A DNA stretch of 64,000 bases from JALZKA01 sp963786495 (GTDB lineage Bacteria; Actinomycetota; Thermoleophilia; Solirubrobacterales; 70-9), in contig CAWAZL010000002.1 in the NCBI GenBank assembly GCA_963786495.1, positions 434,001 to 498,000 on the forward strand. The letters run 5' to 3'. A program made the translations under genes and the position numbers. This document shows, piece after piece, positions 44,647-52,775 of the stretch. The notes below the pieces were generated by a model. That model was not told the origin of the DNA, searched no databases, and worked only from the letters and a program-made list of their open reading frames with translations. The stretch's first letter is position 1; each line of letters begins with the position of its first letter.

Positions 44647-45567
44647 CTAGTTCTTCGGCAGCGGGAATAGCTCGAGCGCCTCTTCGAGCGTGATCTCGGG
44701 CGGACCCTGCTGCTGCTCCTCGGGGATGTACTGGCCGACCCACTCGTCGTAGGTCTCCTGCCAGGTGCCGTCCTCGATGAACTGCGCCACCGACTCGTCA
44801 ACGAATTCCTTCATGTCGGTATCGCCGTCAGGGATTCCGACTCCGTACGGCTCCTCGGTGTAGTCGAGATCGAGGAGCTGGAGGGTGTCGTCCTGAATGA
44901 CCATCCCGGTCAGGATCACGTTGTCCGTTGACACCGCGTCGACCGCATCTGTCTGGATCAGCTCCAGGCACTCCGAGTAGCCGTCGACCAGCCTCAGGTC
45001 AGCGTCGGGGACCTGCTCCTTGATCGTCGACTGGTATGTGGATCCGAGGGCAGTGCAAACCGTGTTGCCGCCCAGATCCTCGAGGCTTGCGATGTCCGAA
45101 TCCTCAGGCACCAGCACGTCGCCGTTCGCGACGTAGTAGGGCTCCGAGTAGTCGATCTCGAGATCGCGCTCCTGCGTGATCGTCATCGTCGAGAGGATTA
45201 GGTCGATCGTCCCATCGACTAGGAGCGGGATGCGGTTGTCCGAGTTCGCCTCGCGGAACACCGGCTCCACTCCCAGGCGAGCCGCGATGTACTTGCCGAG
45301 GTCGACATCGAACCCCTCGACCTCACCCGATGTCGGGTTGTTGAAGCCGAACGGCGGGACGTCGTACTTGACCCCGAGGTTGATCTCGCCGGCCTCCTGG
45401 ATCTCCCCCATCGTGGTGCCGGTGGGGAACTCCTCGACCTCGACGTCCGGGCTGTCCGAACCTTCGCCGTCGTCTTCGTCGTCGTCGCCGCACGCAGCGG
45501 CGACCAACGCCAGCGCCATCACGGCAAGGGCTACCAAAAGGCGCCAGCCGCTTCGTTTCGTTCTCAT
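44647..45567 (-). CDS. Amino acid ABC transporter substrate-binding lipoprotein
   Basis: A 306-residue periplasmic-binding-protein family 3 lipoprotein. Lipobox LVAAAC (Cys26) after a basic N-terminus, an acidic linker (GDDDEDDGEGSDSPDVEVEE), then the two lobes with INLGVKYDVPPFGF, VEGFDVDLGKYIAARLG, LSTMTITQERDLEIDYSEPYYV and a hinge near LGGNTVCTALGSTYQSTIKEQ. Resembles GluB-type glutamate/glutamine/aspartate binders. GGAGGAG ribosome site upstream. Followed by the intercistronic hairpin. Confidence 0.9.
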   Translation of the reverse strand: MRTKRSGWRLLVALAVMALALVAAACGDDDEDDGEGSDSPDVEVEEFPTGTTMGEIQEAGEINLGVKYDVPPFGFNNPTSGEVEGFDVDLGKYIAARLGVEPVFREANSDNRIPLLVDGTIDLILSTMTITQERDLEIDYSEPYYVANGDVLVPEDSDIASLEDLGGNTVCTALGSTYQSTIKEQVPDADLRLVDGYSECLELIQTDAVDAVSTDNVILTGMVIQDDTLQLLDLDYTEEPYGVGIPDGDTDMKEFVDESVAQFIEDGTWQETYDEWVGQYIPEEQQQGPPEITLEEALELFPLPKN

Positions 45568-45602
45568 ACGCGTACTCCTCCTGACCCCCCGCTTTGACTA
45601 GG

Positions 45603-46358
45603 TCAGTGATGGATGATCTTGTCCACGAACTCCTTTGCTCGGTCCGACTTGGTGTGGTTGAAAAACTCGTCCGGAGCACCCTCCTCGACGATCTTCCCTT
45701 CGTCGATGAAGACGATGCGGTCGCAGACCTCGCGCGCGAAGCCCATCTCGTGCGTAACGACCACCATCGTCATCCCCCCGTGTGCCAGGTCGCGCATCAC
45801 GTCCAGGACCTCGCGGATCATCTCGGGATCGAGTGCGGAGGTCGGCTCGTCGAACAGCATCAGCTTCGGATTTGTCGCGAGCGCTCGGGCGATCGCAACC
45901 CGCTGTTGCTGGCCGCCGGAGAGGTCCGCCGGATGCGAATCCGCCTTGCCCGGGATGCCGACTCGCTCCAGGAGCGCCCGTGCTGCCTCCTCGGCGCCCG
46001 CGCGGCCGGTGTCTGCCACTTCGAGGGGCGCAAGCATGATGTTCTCGAGCACGGTCATGTGCGGGAAGAGGTTGAACTGCTGGAAGACCATCCCGATCTG
46101 TGCGCGGATGCCGTAGATCTCCTTCCCGGTCGTGACCACGGCCTGCCCGTCGAATTCGACCACGCCCGAATCGACCGACTCGAGCCCGTTCATGCAGCGC
46201 AGCATCGTTGACTTGCCCGATCCCGACGGCCCCGCGATCACTACGGCGGCGCCCCGCTCGATCTCCAGGCTGACGTCGTCGAGCACGAGGTTTTCGCCGA
46301 AGCTCTTGCGTACCTCAGCGAGCCTGACGAGGGTGCCGTTCGAGGTGCTCCCGGTCAA
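45603..46358 (-). CDS. Amino acid ABC transporter ATP-binding protein
   Basis: A 251-residue ATPase: Walker A GPSGSGKST, Q-loop MVFQQFNLFPHMTV, signature LSGGQQQRVAIARAL, Walker B LMLFDEPTSALDPE, and H-loop VVVTHEMGFAREV, all of the GlnQ/HisP class. First gene of the transporter operon. The start is TTG 46358, with TAGGGT seven bases upstream and no Shine-Dalgarno, so the operon mRNA is probably leaderless. Confidence 0.93.
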   Translation of the reverse strand: MTGSTSNGTLVRLAEVRKSFGENLVLDDVSLEIERGAAVVIAGPSGSGKSTMLRCMNGLESVDSGVVEFDGQAVVTTGKEIYGIRAQIGMVFQQFNLFPHMTVLENIMLAPLEVADTGRAGAEEAARALLERVGIPGKADSHPADLSGGQQQRVAIARALATNPKLMLFDEPTSALDPEMIREVLDVMRDLAHGGMTMVVVTHEMGFAREVCDRIVFIDEGKIVEEGAPDEFFNHTKSDRAKEFVDKIIHH

Positions 46359-46365
46359 TACAGCG

Positions 46366-46371
46366 ACCCTA
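46366..46371 (-). promoter_or_regulatory. Leaderless-type -10 (TAGGGT) for the ABC transporter operon
   Basis: Seven bases before TTG 46358. Confidence 0.55.
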
Positions 46372-46404
46372 CCGCTTGCGCGAGGGAAGGGTTGACTCAG
46401 GCCG

Positions 46405-47400
46405 TCAGCCCAGGCCGACGAGGGTCGCGACGTTGTCGCGGTGCGCGCGGGCTGTGCCCATCATCTGCGCCGAGGCGCGGGCGCGCTTCAAGAAGAAGTG
46501 GATGTCGTGCTCCCACGTGAACCCAATGCCACCGAGCGTCTGAATCGCGTTGTGGGTGACCGAGGTCGCGGCGTCCGAGGCGCGCGCCTTGGCCATCGAG
46601 GCTGCGATCGGCAAGAGGTCGGGGTCGGCATCGGCCGCCCACGCCGCCGAGTAGGTGAGCGAGCGAGCCTCTTCGACCTCCCAGAGCATGTCGGCCAGGC
46701 GGTGGGAGACGGCCTGGTACGACCCGATCGCGCGGCCGAACTGCTGGCGCTCCTTCGCGTACTCGACCGACATGTCGAGCGCGCGCTGAGCGACGCCGAC
46801 GCATTCGGCCGCCAGCGCGATCTGCCCGACGCTGCCCGCGCTGGCGATATCGCCCGGAAGCGGGTCGCCGCCATCGGCTTTGACGCGGAAGTAGGCGCGG
46901 GTCGTGTCGATGAGGTCCAGTTGCTCGAGCGTCGCGTCGGCGGGCTCGACGAGCTTCGCGCCGTCGCCGTCGGCGAGCACGAGGATCGATGCTCCGCCCG
47001 CGGCGCCCAGGATCGGGTCGGGGTCGCAGGTGAGCTCAGCCGAGCCGCGCTCCTTGCCCGAGGCAATGCCGGGAAGCCATTTCTGCTTCTGCTCGTCCGA
47101 GCCCGCGGCCTGGATCACAGCGCCGGCATAGGCGTTGGCGATGAACGGCGTTGGCGCCAGTGCGTAGCCCAGCTCTTCCTGGAGGATGATCAGCTCGACG
47201 GCACCGAGGCCCTCGCCGCCGTACTCCTCCTGGATTGCGATCCCGGGCCAGCCGAGCTCACAGATCGCGTCCCACTCCTCGCCGTAGGGCGAATCGGACT
47301 CGGCAAGCTCGCGCACGCGCTCGGGCTTGAAGCGGCTCGTGAGGAACTCGCGCGCCGTCGACTTGATCTCGCGCTGCTCGTCGGTGAAGTCGAAGTCCAT
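46405..47400 (-). CDS. Acyl-CoA dehydrogenase, short (FadE-like partner subunit)
   Basis: A 331-residue acyl-CoA-dehydrogenase-fold protein: MDFDFTDEQREIKSTAREFL, a shortened middle domain (AELTCDPDPILGAAGGASIL replaces the usual TEPxxGSD flavin loop), and GSYQAVSHRLADMLWEVEEARSLTYSAAW and NAIQTLGGIGFTWEHDIHFFLKRA. It lacks some FAD contacts and is paired by 7 bp with a full-length dehydrogenase upstream. This looks like the alpha2-beta2 FadE pairs that act on steroid or unusual acyl-CoAs in actinobacteria; here the substrate is unknown. Confidence 0.88.
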   Translation of the reverse strand: MDFDFTDEQREIKSTAREFLTSRFKPERVRELAESDSPYGEEWDAICELGWPGIAIQEEYGGEGLGAVELIILQEELGYALAPTPFIANAYAGAVIQAAGSDEQKQKWLPGIASGKERGSAELTCDPDPILGAAGGASILVLADGDGAKLVEPADATLEQLDLIDTTRAYFRVKADGGDPLPGDIASAGSVGQIALAAECVGVAQRALDMSVEYAKERQQFGRAIGSYQAVSHRLADMLWEVEEARSLTYSAAWAADADPDLLPIAASMAKARASDAATSVTHNAIQTLGGIGFTWEHDIHFFLKRARASAQMMGTARAHRDNVATLVGLG

Positions 47401-47407
47401 CTTCTGG

Positions 47408-48547
47408 CTACCTGAGCTTCGGGAGGGAGAGGACGCGCTCGGCGACGATGTTCTTCAGGACGTCGGTGGTGCCACCCTCGATCGAGTTGGCGCGGGAGCG
47501 AAGGAAGCGGTAGGCCCAGTCAGAGTCCTTGGCGAGCATCTCGGGGCCGCCGATGTCCATCGCCAGCTCGGTCATGGCCTGATGGGTCGACGACCACTGG
47601 AGCTTTGCGATCGAGCCCTCAGGGCCGGGGATGCCGACTTTCATCGTCGAGGTGAGAGCGCGTAGAGCTCCCATGCGAAGGCCCTCGATGCCGATCTTCA
47701 AGCGCGCGACCTTGTCGCGAACGAGCGGGTCGCCGGCCATGTCGCGCTCCTTGGCCAGCTCGACCAGCTCGTCAAGCGAGTTCGCAAGGCCCAGAGCAGC
47801 GGAGGCGCCGAGCCCGGCGCGCTCGTTCATCAGCGTCGTGATCGCGACCATCCAGCCGTTCCCCTCGCCACCGACCACGTTCTCATCGGGGACCCAGGCG
47901 TGCTCGATGAAAAGCTCGTTGAACTCGGCCTCGCCGGTGATCTGGCGGAGCGGACGGACCTCGATCTCGTCCTGCTCCATATCCATGAGGAAGTAGGTGA
48001 GCCCCTTGTGCTTGGGGGCCTCGGAGTCGGAGCGCGCTACGAGCATGCACCACTTCGCCTCGTGGGCGAATGTGGTCCAGACCTTCTGGCCGGTGATGCG
48101 CCAACCGCCGTCCTCCTTGACTGCCTTTGTCTTGAGCGAGGCGAGGTCGGAGCCGGACTCGGGCTCGGAGAATCCCTGGCACCAGATCTCCTCACCGGAG
48201 AGGATCGGCTCGAGGAAGCGCTCCTTCTGTGGCTCGGTGCCGTGCGCGATCACCACGGGGCCACCCATCACGAGTCCCAGCACGTTGGCGGGGCGCGGCG
48301 CCTTGGCGCGCGCGAGCTCCTCGCCGAAGATGGACTGCTCGATCAGCGTCGCGCCGCGGCCGCCGTACTCCTTGGGCCACGAAACACCAGCCCAGCCGGC
48401 CTCGTGAAGCTTCTTCTGCCACTCGCGCTCGAACTCGAACTGCACCTGGTCGCCACCGCGCGGCGCCGGACCGGGATGGTTCTCGTCAAGCCAAGCGCGA
48501 AACTCGTCGCGGAACTCCTGCTCAGACTCGGTCAGGGTCAGGTCCAT
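47408..48547 (-). CDS. Acyl-CoA dehydrogenase (FadE-like, full length)
   Basis: A 379-residue flavoenzyme: WAGVSWPKEYGGRGATLIEQ, WCQGFSEPESGSDLASLKTKAV, GQKVWTTFAHEAKWCMLVARS, NSIEGGTTDVLKNIVAERVL. It keeps the ExGSD flavin loop that the partner gene has lost. TATTCT lies nine bases before ATG 48547. The pair probably forms a heterotetramer with one or two FADs. Confidence 0.9.
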   Translation of the reverse strand: MDLTLTESEQEFRDEFRAWLDENHPGPAPRGGDQVQFEFEREWQKKLHEAGWAGVSWPKEYGGRGATLIEQSIFGEELARAKAPRPANVLGLVMGGPVVIAHGTEPQKERFLEPILSGEEIWCQGFSEPESGSDLASLKTKAVKEDGGWRITGQKVWTTFAHEAKWCMLVARSDSEAPKHKGLTYFLMDMEQDEIEVRPLRQITGEAEFNELFIEHAWVPDENVVGGEGNGWMVAITTLMNERAGLGASAALGLANSLDELVELAKERDMAGDPLVRDKVARLKIGIEGLRMGALRALTSTMKVGIPGPEGSIAKLQWSSTHQAMTELAMDIGGPEMLAKDSDWAYRFLRSRANSIEGGTTDVLKNIVAERVLSLPKLR

Positions 48548-48556
48548 GAGCGCGGG

Positions 48557-48562
48557 AGAATA
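48557..48562 (-). promoter_or_regulatory. Leaderless-type -10 (TATTCT) for the acyl-CoA dehydrogenase pair
   Basis: Nine bases before ATG 48547. Confidence 0.55.
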
Positions 48563-48612
48563 TCTAGGAGGGCCATTTGCCGATGTTCGACCCTCTCGCG
48601 ATCCCTTCGAGA

Positions 48613-48640
48613 CTTACGTGCTTTGCATGGAATGCGTCTA
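48613..48640 (+). repeat. Palindromic repeat, copy 1 (divergent)
   Basis: CTTACGTGCTTT-GCATGG-AATGCGTCTA. Matches the reverse complement of copy 5 at about 19 of 24 core positions. It is the least conserved copy and lies 58 bp before the SnoaL-like gene. Confidence 0.55.
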
Positions 48641-48697
48641 AGTGTTGGTGCAGCGATATTGCTGGGAGGACAGGCACTGCGCGATACTGCGCGGGCA

Positions 48698-49108
48698 ATG
48701 TCGGAGGAGAACGTTGAGATCGTGCGCCGCGCCATCGAGGCGAATCGCTCCGGCCCCCCGGCGGAAACGGTGGAGAAGCTTGCAGAACTCGCTCACCCCG
48801 ATCTTGACTTCGTCTCGCGCCTGACGGCAGTCGAGGGCGGGTCTTACCGGGGCATCGACGGCGTTCGCGCTTACTTCAAGGACCTGGCTGCTGCCTTGCA
48901 GCAGTGGCACAACGAGTTGCTTGAGGTAATCGAGATTGGTCCAGATTCGGTCTTCACGGAGTCCGTCTTTCGGGCCATCGGAAGGAGCGGGGTAGAGGTT
49001 GAACTCCGCAGTGACATCCTCTGGACGCTCTTGGGTGGCAAAATCATCCGGACGCACTCGTACCCCAGCCGGGAGGAAGCCCTCGAAGCTGCCGGGCTGT
49101 CGGAGTAG
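48698..49108 (+). CDS. SnoaL-like / NTF2-fold protein
   Basis: A 136-residue protein, MSEENVEIVRRAIEANRSGP, with the NTF2-like core LAELAHPDLDFVSRLTAVEGGSYRGIDGVRAYFKDLAAALQQW. The MSxENVExVRRxxxAxxxGD opening is common in Solirubrobacterales SnoaL-like proteins. It could be an enzyme or small-molecule binder; no activity can be assigned. It fills almost all of the unit between palindromic repeats 1 and 2, and its stop is 12 bp before repeat 2. Confidence 0.8.
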   Translation: MSEENVEIVRRAIEANRSGPPAETVEKLAELAHPDLDFVSRLTAVEGGSYRGIDGVRAYFKDLAAALQQWHNELLEVIEIGPDSVFTESVFRAIGRSGVEVELRSDILWTLLGGKIIRTHSYPSREEALEAAGLSE

Positions 49109-49119
49109 TCCTCAGAAGT

Positions 49120-49145
49120 AGTGCTTTGGACGAAGAGCGCCTAGA
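49120..49145 (+). repeat. Palindromic repeat, copy 2
   Basis: AGTGCTTT-GGACGAA-GAGCGCCT, in the plus orientation. It matches the reverse complement of copy 4 with one or two differences and follows the SnoaL-like stop by 12 bp. Confidence 0.75.
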
Positions 49146-49407
49146 TCACCGAGAGTGGGGCTCCACCACCTGAGAAGGAGTCATGGAGCCTGCCGGCATT
49201 CGTCGTCCCGTGGCAACAAGGCGACGGATCGAAAGCCATCGCCGACTCACGCGGCCGACCTCGAGTTGAGAGGCGTCGCTGTCATGCGACAGGCAGGGAG
49301 CGGCCCGTACGAATGCGCTCCGCGGGTTGATGGATCGACTGGGGATGGCGAGCCGGCTCACGGATCGCAGGAGCAATCGCACTCCACGAGGCCGACCTCG
49401 AGCGTAT

Positions 49408-49607
49408 CAACCAAGCCTCGATCGGGGATGCTGTCGCAGATGGCGAGAGAGGGCGTCCCACTGAATGTGATCCAGCGGCAACTCGGTCACGCGAACCTCG
49501 GCGTCACGTCGATCTACTTGCAGGGAATCGATACAGCGGAGATCGTCGAGACTGTCCGAGGCCGCTTGAGTCCAGTAGTCCCCGCGGCGAGTGCGCTGGC
49601 GGGGTAG
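49408..49607 (+). pseudogene. Tyrosine recombinase C-terminal remnant
   Basis: The last 60 codons before the TAG at 49605-49607 read QMAREGVPLNVIQRQLGHAN and LGVTSIYLQG. This is the catalytic end of an XerC/integrase-type tyrosine recombinase, with the GH histidine and the active-site Tyr (IYL) kept. The preceding H-x2-R box, expected as HxLRHA, reads TKPR, so its histidine is lost. Upstream (49146-49400) no recombinase core is readable in any frame. It is a degraded fragment, not an active enzyme. Its stop codon lies at the edge of repeat copy 3. Confidence 0.75.
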
Positions 49608-49630
49608 GTGCTTCTCGTCCAAGGCGCCTC
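49605..49630 (-). repeat. Palindromic repeat, copy 3
   Basis: AGGTGCTTC-TCGTCC-AAGGCGCCT core, in the minus orientation (GGACGA reads on the minus strand). It lies downstream of both the recombinase remnant (plus) and the DsrE-like gene (minus). Confidence 0.75.
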
Positions 49631-49688
49631 CGTTTGCGTCGCCTCTCTTCAGAGGCCGAGCCGCCTACCCGCCTAGAACGGAACTCTC

Positions 49689-49979
49689 TCAGTAGGTCAG
49701 CGTGGTGTCAGCCGAGGTGGCGAGTTCGACCAGCTTCTGCGGCTGTGCCGGTTCCGCGCCAGCGTTAGCCAGATCTACCCCACGCGCCTTACTCGACATG
49801 CCCGAGGCGTAGATCGAAACATCTGTCTCACGCAACGCTTCCAAGTGCTCTTCGAACGAACCGGTCCCAACCCCGTGGGTTGCGGCTGCGGTTTCAGCTC
49901 GCAAGAGCTGCACGGCATCGCCGGCCAAAAAAACGCTCACGTCGTGGCCTTCGGATACGGCCGTCCTGGCGACGAGCAT
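49689..49979 (-). CDS. DsrE/F-like protein
   Basis: The sequence MLVARTAVSEGHDVSVFLAG and the following DSxLL-like to TDVSIYASGMSSKARGV text match DsrE/F-fold proteins, whose members handle sulfur relay or are uncharacterised. Homology continues upstream of this ATG (TLLVHLSTGPENPTRAALA to about 50045), but there the frame opens with GTC ATC after a TAG and has no standard start codon. Either translation begins at 49979 and truncates the first strand, or the original GTG has mutated to GTC. The usual DsrE Cys is not present. It lies between repeats 3 and 4. Confidence 0.65.
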   Translation of the reverse strand: MLVARTAVSEGHDVSVFLAGDAVQLLRAETAAATHGVGTGSFEEHLEALRETDVSIYASGMSSKARGVDLANAGAEPAQPQKLVELATSADTTLTY

Positions 49980-50067
49980 TGCCAGCGCCGCCCGCGTAGG
50001 GTTCTCTGGCCCGGTCGATAGATGAACGAGGAGAGTCGCGATGACGCAACCCTATATGCGAAGCGAC

Positions 50068-50092
50068 TTAGGCGCTTTTCGTCCAAAGCACC
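50068..50092 (-). repeat. Palindromic repeat, copy 4
   Basis: TTAGGCGCTTTT-CGTCC-AAAGCACC, in the minus orientation. It lies just upstream of the DsrE-like gene. Confidence 0.75.
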
Positions 50093-50216
50093 GAAACCGC
50101 GAGGTCGGGATGAGCGCCACTGGCTGGCGGCACCCTCCCCCTCGATTTGGCCACGCGATCGAAGGTGCGATCGCCGCGGCCTGATGGCGCCGATCACGAC
50201 TTCGGCGGTTGGAGGC
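50093..50216. other. Short unit between repeats 4 and 5
   Basis: Only 124 bp separate repeats 4 and 5. I see no convincing gene: the best frame is 24 codons from an ATG at 50110, without similarity. It may be an empty or collapsed unit of the same array. Confidence 0.35.
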
Positions 50217-50243
50217 TTAGGTGCTTTCCGTGCAAAGCACCTA
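50217..50243. repeat. Palindromic repeat, copy 5 (most symmetric)
   Basis: TTAGGTGCTTT-CCGTGC-AAAGCACCTA. It has perfect 9-bp arms (AGGTGCTTT and AAAGCACCT) around a six-base centre. It stands 33 bp from the end of the UbiA-family gene and marks the right edge of the repeat-rich segment. Confidence 0.8.
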
Positions 50244-50275
50244 TTTCGGCACGAGACAGTTTCAGAGCGACAGTC

Positions 50276-51169
50276 TCAGTCGAGCACGTAAAGAACGACA
50301 ACCGCGCTCACGACGTACGCGACTCCGGCGAAGATCACGCCCGGGTCCCGCGCGATGATGGCGGCGGTTGAGCGCGTGTCCTGGCGGTCGTAGATCAGAT
50401 AGAGGTAGCGGAAGACTCCGTAAAGGACGGCGGGCGCGGTGGCAAGCATCTTCGACCCGGCAAAGGGCGAGTCGACCGCGTAGATGATGTACGAGATCAG
50501 CGCAGTGGCCGTGACCATCGCGATCATCTGGTCCAGGAACGGGAGCGAGTAGTGCTCGAGGACGGGCCGGGTGACTGGCGCTTCGGTTTCACCCGCGGCC
50601 GCGGCCGCAACCGGAAGCTCTTCGAGAATCGCCTCCTGACGACGCTTCGTGAAGCCGAGGAACAGCGCAAGCATCGCCGTGCAGACGAGCAGGAACTCCG
50701 AGGTGCCGACATCGACGGCTTCCGCACCGGCGACGACCCGCAGGAGGAAGAGCCCCGCGATCGTCATGACGTCGATGATCACGAGGCGCTTCAAGACGAC
50801 CGAGTAAAGGACCGTTGTCACGGCGTAGATCGCGACCAGGGCGGCGACCTCTGGCGAGACGAGGACCAGCGGTGCGACGACCGCAAGGATCGCGAGGACA
50901 ACGGCCACCATCCCTGCCGTCGACTCTTTGAGCGCGCCGCTGGCGATCGGTCGCCTGCGCTTGTCTGGGTGGCGCCGGTCGTGCTCCACGTCGCGCAGGT
51001 CGTTGAAGAGGTACCCGGCGCTCGACACCGCGCAGAACGCGACGAAGGTCACCAAGACGTCGGCGACCGCGCCCGGCTCGTCGAAGCTGCGCGAGAAGAC
51101 GATCCCGGCGAAGACCAGGACGTTCTTCACCCACTCCTGCGGGCGCAGCGATGCGATCAGCGGACGCAT
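50276..51169 (-). CDS. UbiA-family prenyltransferase, decaprenyl-phosphate phosphoribosyltransferase-like
   Basis: A 297-residue membrane protein with about nine helices. The first Asp motif is NDLRDVEHDRRHPDKRRRPIASG, and the second conserved loop contains FTKRRQEAIL. The opening RPLIASLRPQEWVKNVLVFAGIVFS is diagnostic of the Rv3806c/UbiA group that transfers 5-phosphoribosyl-PP to polyprenyl phosphate for arabinan synthesis. The start ATG 51169 is 13 bp after the flavoenzyme stop, so the two are likely co-transcribed. The pairing with lipid enzymes is unusual. Confidence 0.87.
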   Translation of the reverse strand: MRPLIASLRPQEWVKNVLVFAGIVFSRSFDEPGAVADVLVTFVAFCAVSSAGYLFNDLRDVEHDRRHPDKRRRPIASGALKESTAGMVAVVLAILAVVAPLVLVSPEVAALVAIYAVTTVLYSVVLKRLVIIDVMTIAGLFLLRVVAGAEAVDVGTSEFLLVCTAMLALFLGFTKRRQEAILEELPVAAAAAGETEAPVTRPVLEHYSLPFLDQMIAMVTATALISYIIYAVDSPFAGSKMLATAPAVLYGVFRYLYLIYDRQDTRSTAAIIARDPGVIFAGVAYVVSAVVVLYVLD

Positions 51170-51181
51170 GGCCGAGGGAGG

Positions 51182-52775
51182 CTACGTGGCTGGGTCGATG
51201 AGGACGCCCGGGTTGAGCACTCCCGCAGGATCCAATGCGTGCTTGGCCGCGCGCAACGCCTCGGCAAACGGCTCAGGGCGCTGGCGGTCGTACCACGGCC
51301 GGTGGTCACGCCCGACGGCGTGGTGGTGCGTGATCGTGCCTCCGCAGTCGATCAGCGCGTCCGAGACCGCGGCCTTGATCTCACCCCATTGCGCGACCTC
51401 ATCGCCCCTTCGCGCCGGGGCAAGAATCGTGAAGTAGGGAGCGGGTCCGTTCGGGTAGACGTGTGTAAAGCGGCAGGTCACCTTGCTGGGCTCCCCCACC
51501 GCCTTCCGCGCGGTCTCCATGACGGTCGCGTGGAACTCCTCGAAGCGGTCCCAGGTAATCGCTGTCTCGAACGTCTCCGAGAGGACGCCGAGCGAGACGA
51601 GCGAGTCGCGCAGGTACGGGGCCGAGAGGAACGCCGAGCGCCAGGCACCAACGTTGTCGTCTCCGCCCGCCGAGTCGTCTTGGGTTCGCACCTCTCCGGG
51701 CGTGCCCCCATGCTCCCGGGCAGCCTCGACCGCGATGCGCATCGGTTCCTCCACCGGGTGGTGCGCCGACTCGAAACCAAGGACGAGCAGGGCATTCTGG
51801 CCGTCACCGGCCGCCGTGAAGGCGACCTCCGCCGGATCGAGTAGACGGCAGTTCGACGGATCCAGGCCCGACTGTGAGATCTCGCGAACGGCCGCGGCGC
51901 CCTCTGCAAACGTCTCGAATTCCACCCCGCACGACGTCTTGAAGGTTGGGCGCGGCAGGACGCGGACCCACGCCTCGGTGATCACGCCGAGGATTCCCTC
52001 GGACCCGACCAGCATGCGGTCCGGGCTCGGCCCCGCTCCCGACCCGGGCAGGCGCCGGCTCTGCCAGACGCCCGCGGGCGTGATCGCGCGCACCGACTCG
52101 ACCATGTCGTCGACATGGGTGAGCTTCGTCGCGAAGTGCCCGCCGGCACGGGTCGCGACCCAACCGCCCAGCGTCGAGAACTCGAACGACTGCGGGAAGC
52201 AGCGCATCGTGAGTCCTCGTTCGCGGAGCTGATCTTCGAGAACAGGCCCGGGCGCGCCGCCCTGGATCAGCGCTGAGCGGGAGACCTCGTCAACCTCGAG
52301 CACGCGGTCAAGCGCTCCCAGGTCGATCGTCACGACGCCGGGGTACTCCCGGGGCAGGCGCGGTTCGACGCCGCCGCAGACGCTGGTGCCGCCCCCAAAG
52401 GGAATCGCGGCATATCCCTCGTCGCAGCACCACGCGAGAACAGCCTCCACCTCGGCCTCCGTTCGAGGCCGGGCAACGACATCGGGCACATTCTCGAACT
52501 CGCCGCGGAAGCCGCGCACGATGTCGCGGTATGCCTTCCCCATCGAGTGCGAGGCGCGCGCATGTGGGTCGTCAGCGCAGATCTCGGCTAAGGACGGCGG
52601 TGCGGAGACGCGGGAGGCAGGCAGCTCCACCTGCTCGAGCGGAACCGCCTCGACTGACCTCCTCGCCCCCGAATCCGAACCGCTCCTGCGCGAGCGAGCG
52701 CATGCTCTCGAGCGCGGCTCGGTCGGGTTGCGACGACTCTGCGCCCCAACCCCAGTGGCTGCGGCGGTCAGCCAC
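51182..52775 (-). pseudogene. Alkyl-DHAP-synthase-like FAD-binding oxidase, one frameshift
   Basis: GTG 52775 starts MADRRSHWGWGAESSQ to ERFGFGGEEV, the N-terminal signature of AGPS-type flavoenzymes. Near 52660 the frame changes, and VELPASRVSAPPSLAEICAD through to LDPAGVLNPGVLIDPAT continues to 51182. The FAD domain has RPRTEAEVEAVLAWC, PFGGGTSVCGGVEP, CFPQSFEFSTLGGWVATRAGGHFATKLTHVDDMVES and GSEGILGVITEAWVRV. The family includes alkyldihydroxyacetonephosphate synthase, which swaps the acyl chain of acyl-DHAP for a fatty alcohol, and D-lactate/glycolate oxidases. The HHH near the end (GGTITHHHAVGRDH) is the AGPS-type active-site cluster. The downstream 482 codons are open and may still be made from GTG 52630. 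Confidence 0.82.

Noticed and set aside
43161..44693. 510-codon plus-strand open frame
   Set aside because: Charged low-complexity shadow of the two ABC permease genes.
48613..50243. Integron attC sites
   Set aside because: The repeats are 24 bp rather than 57-141 bp, no GTTRRRY core was found, and no intact integrase with the integron-specific insert is visible.
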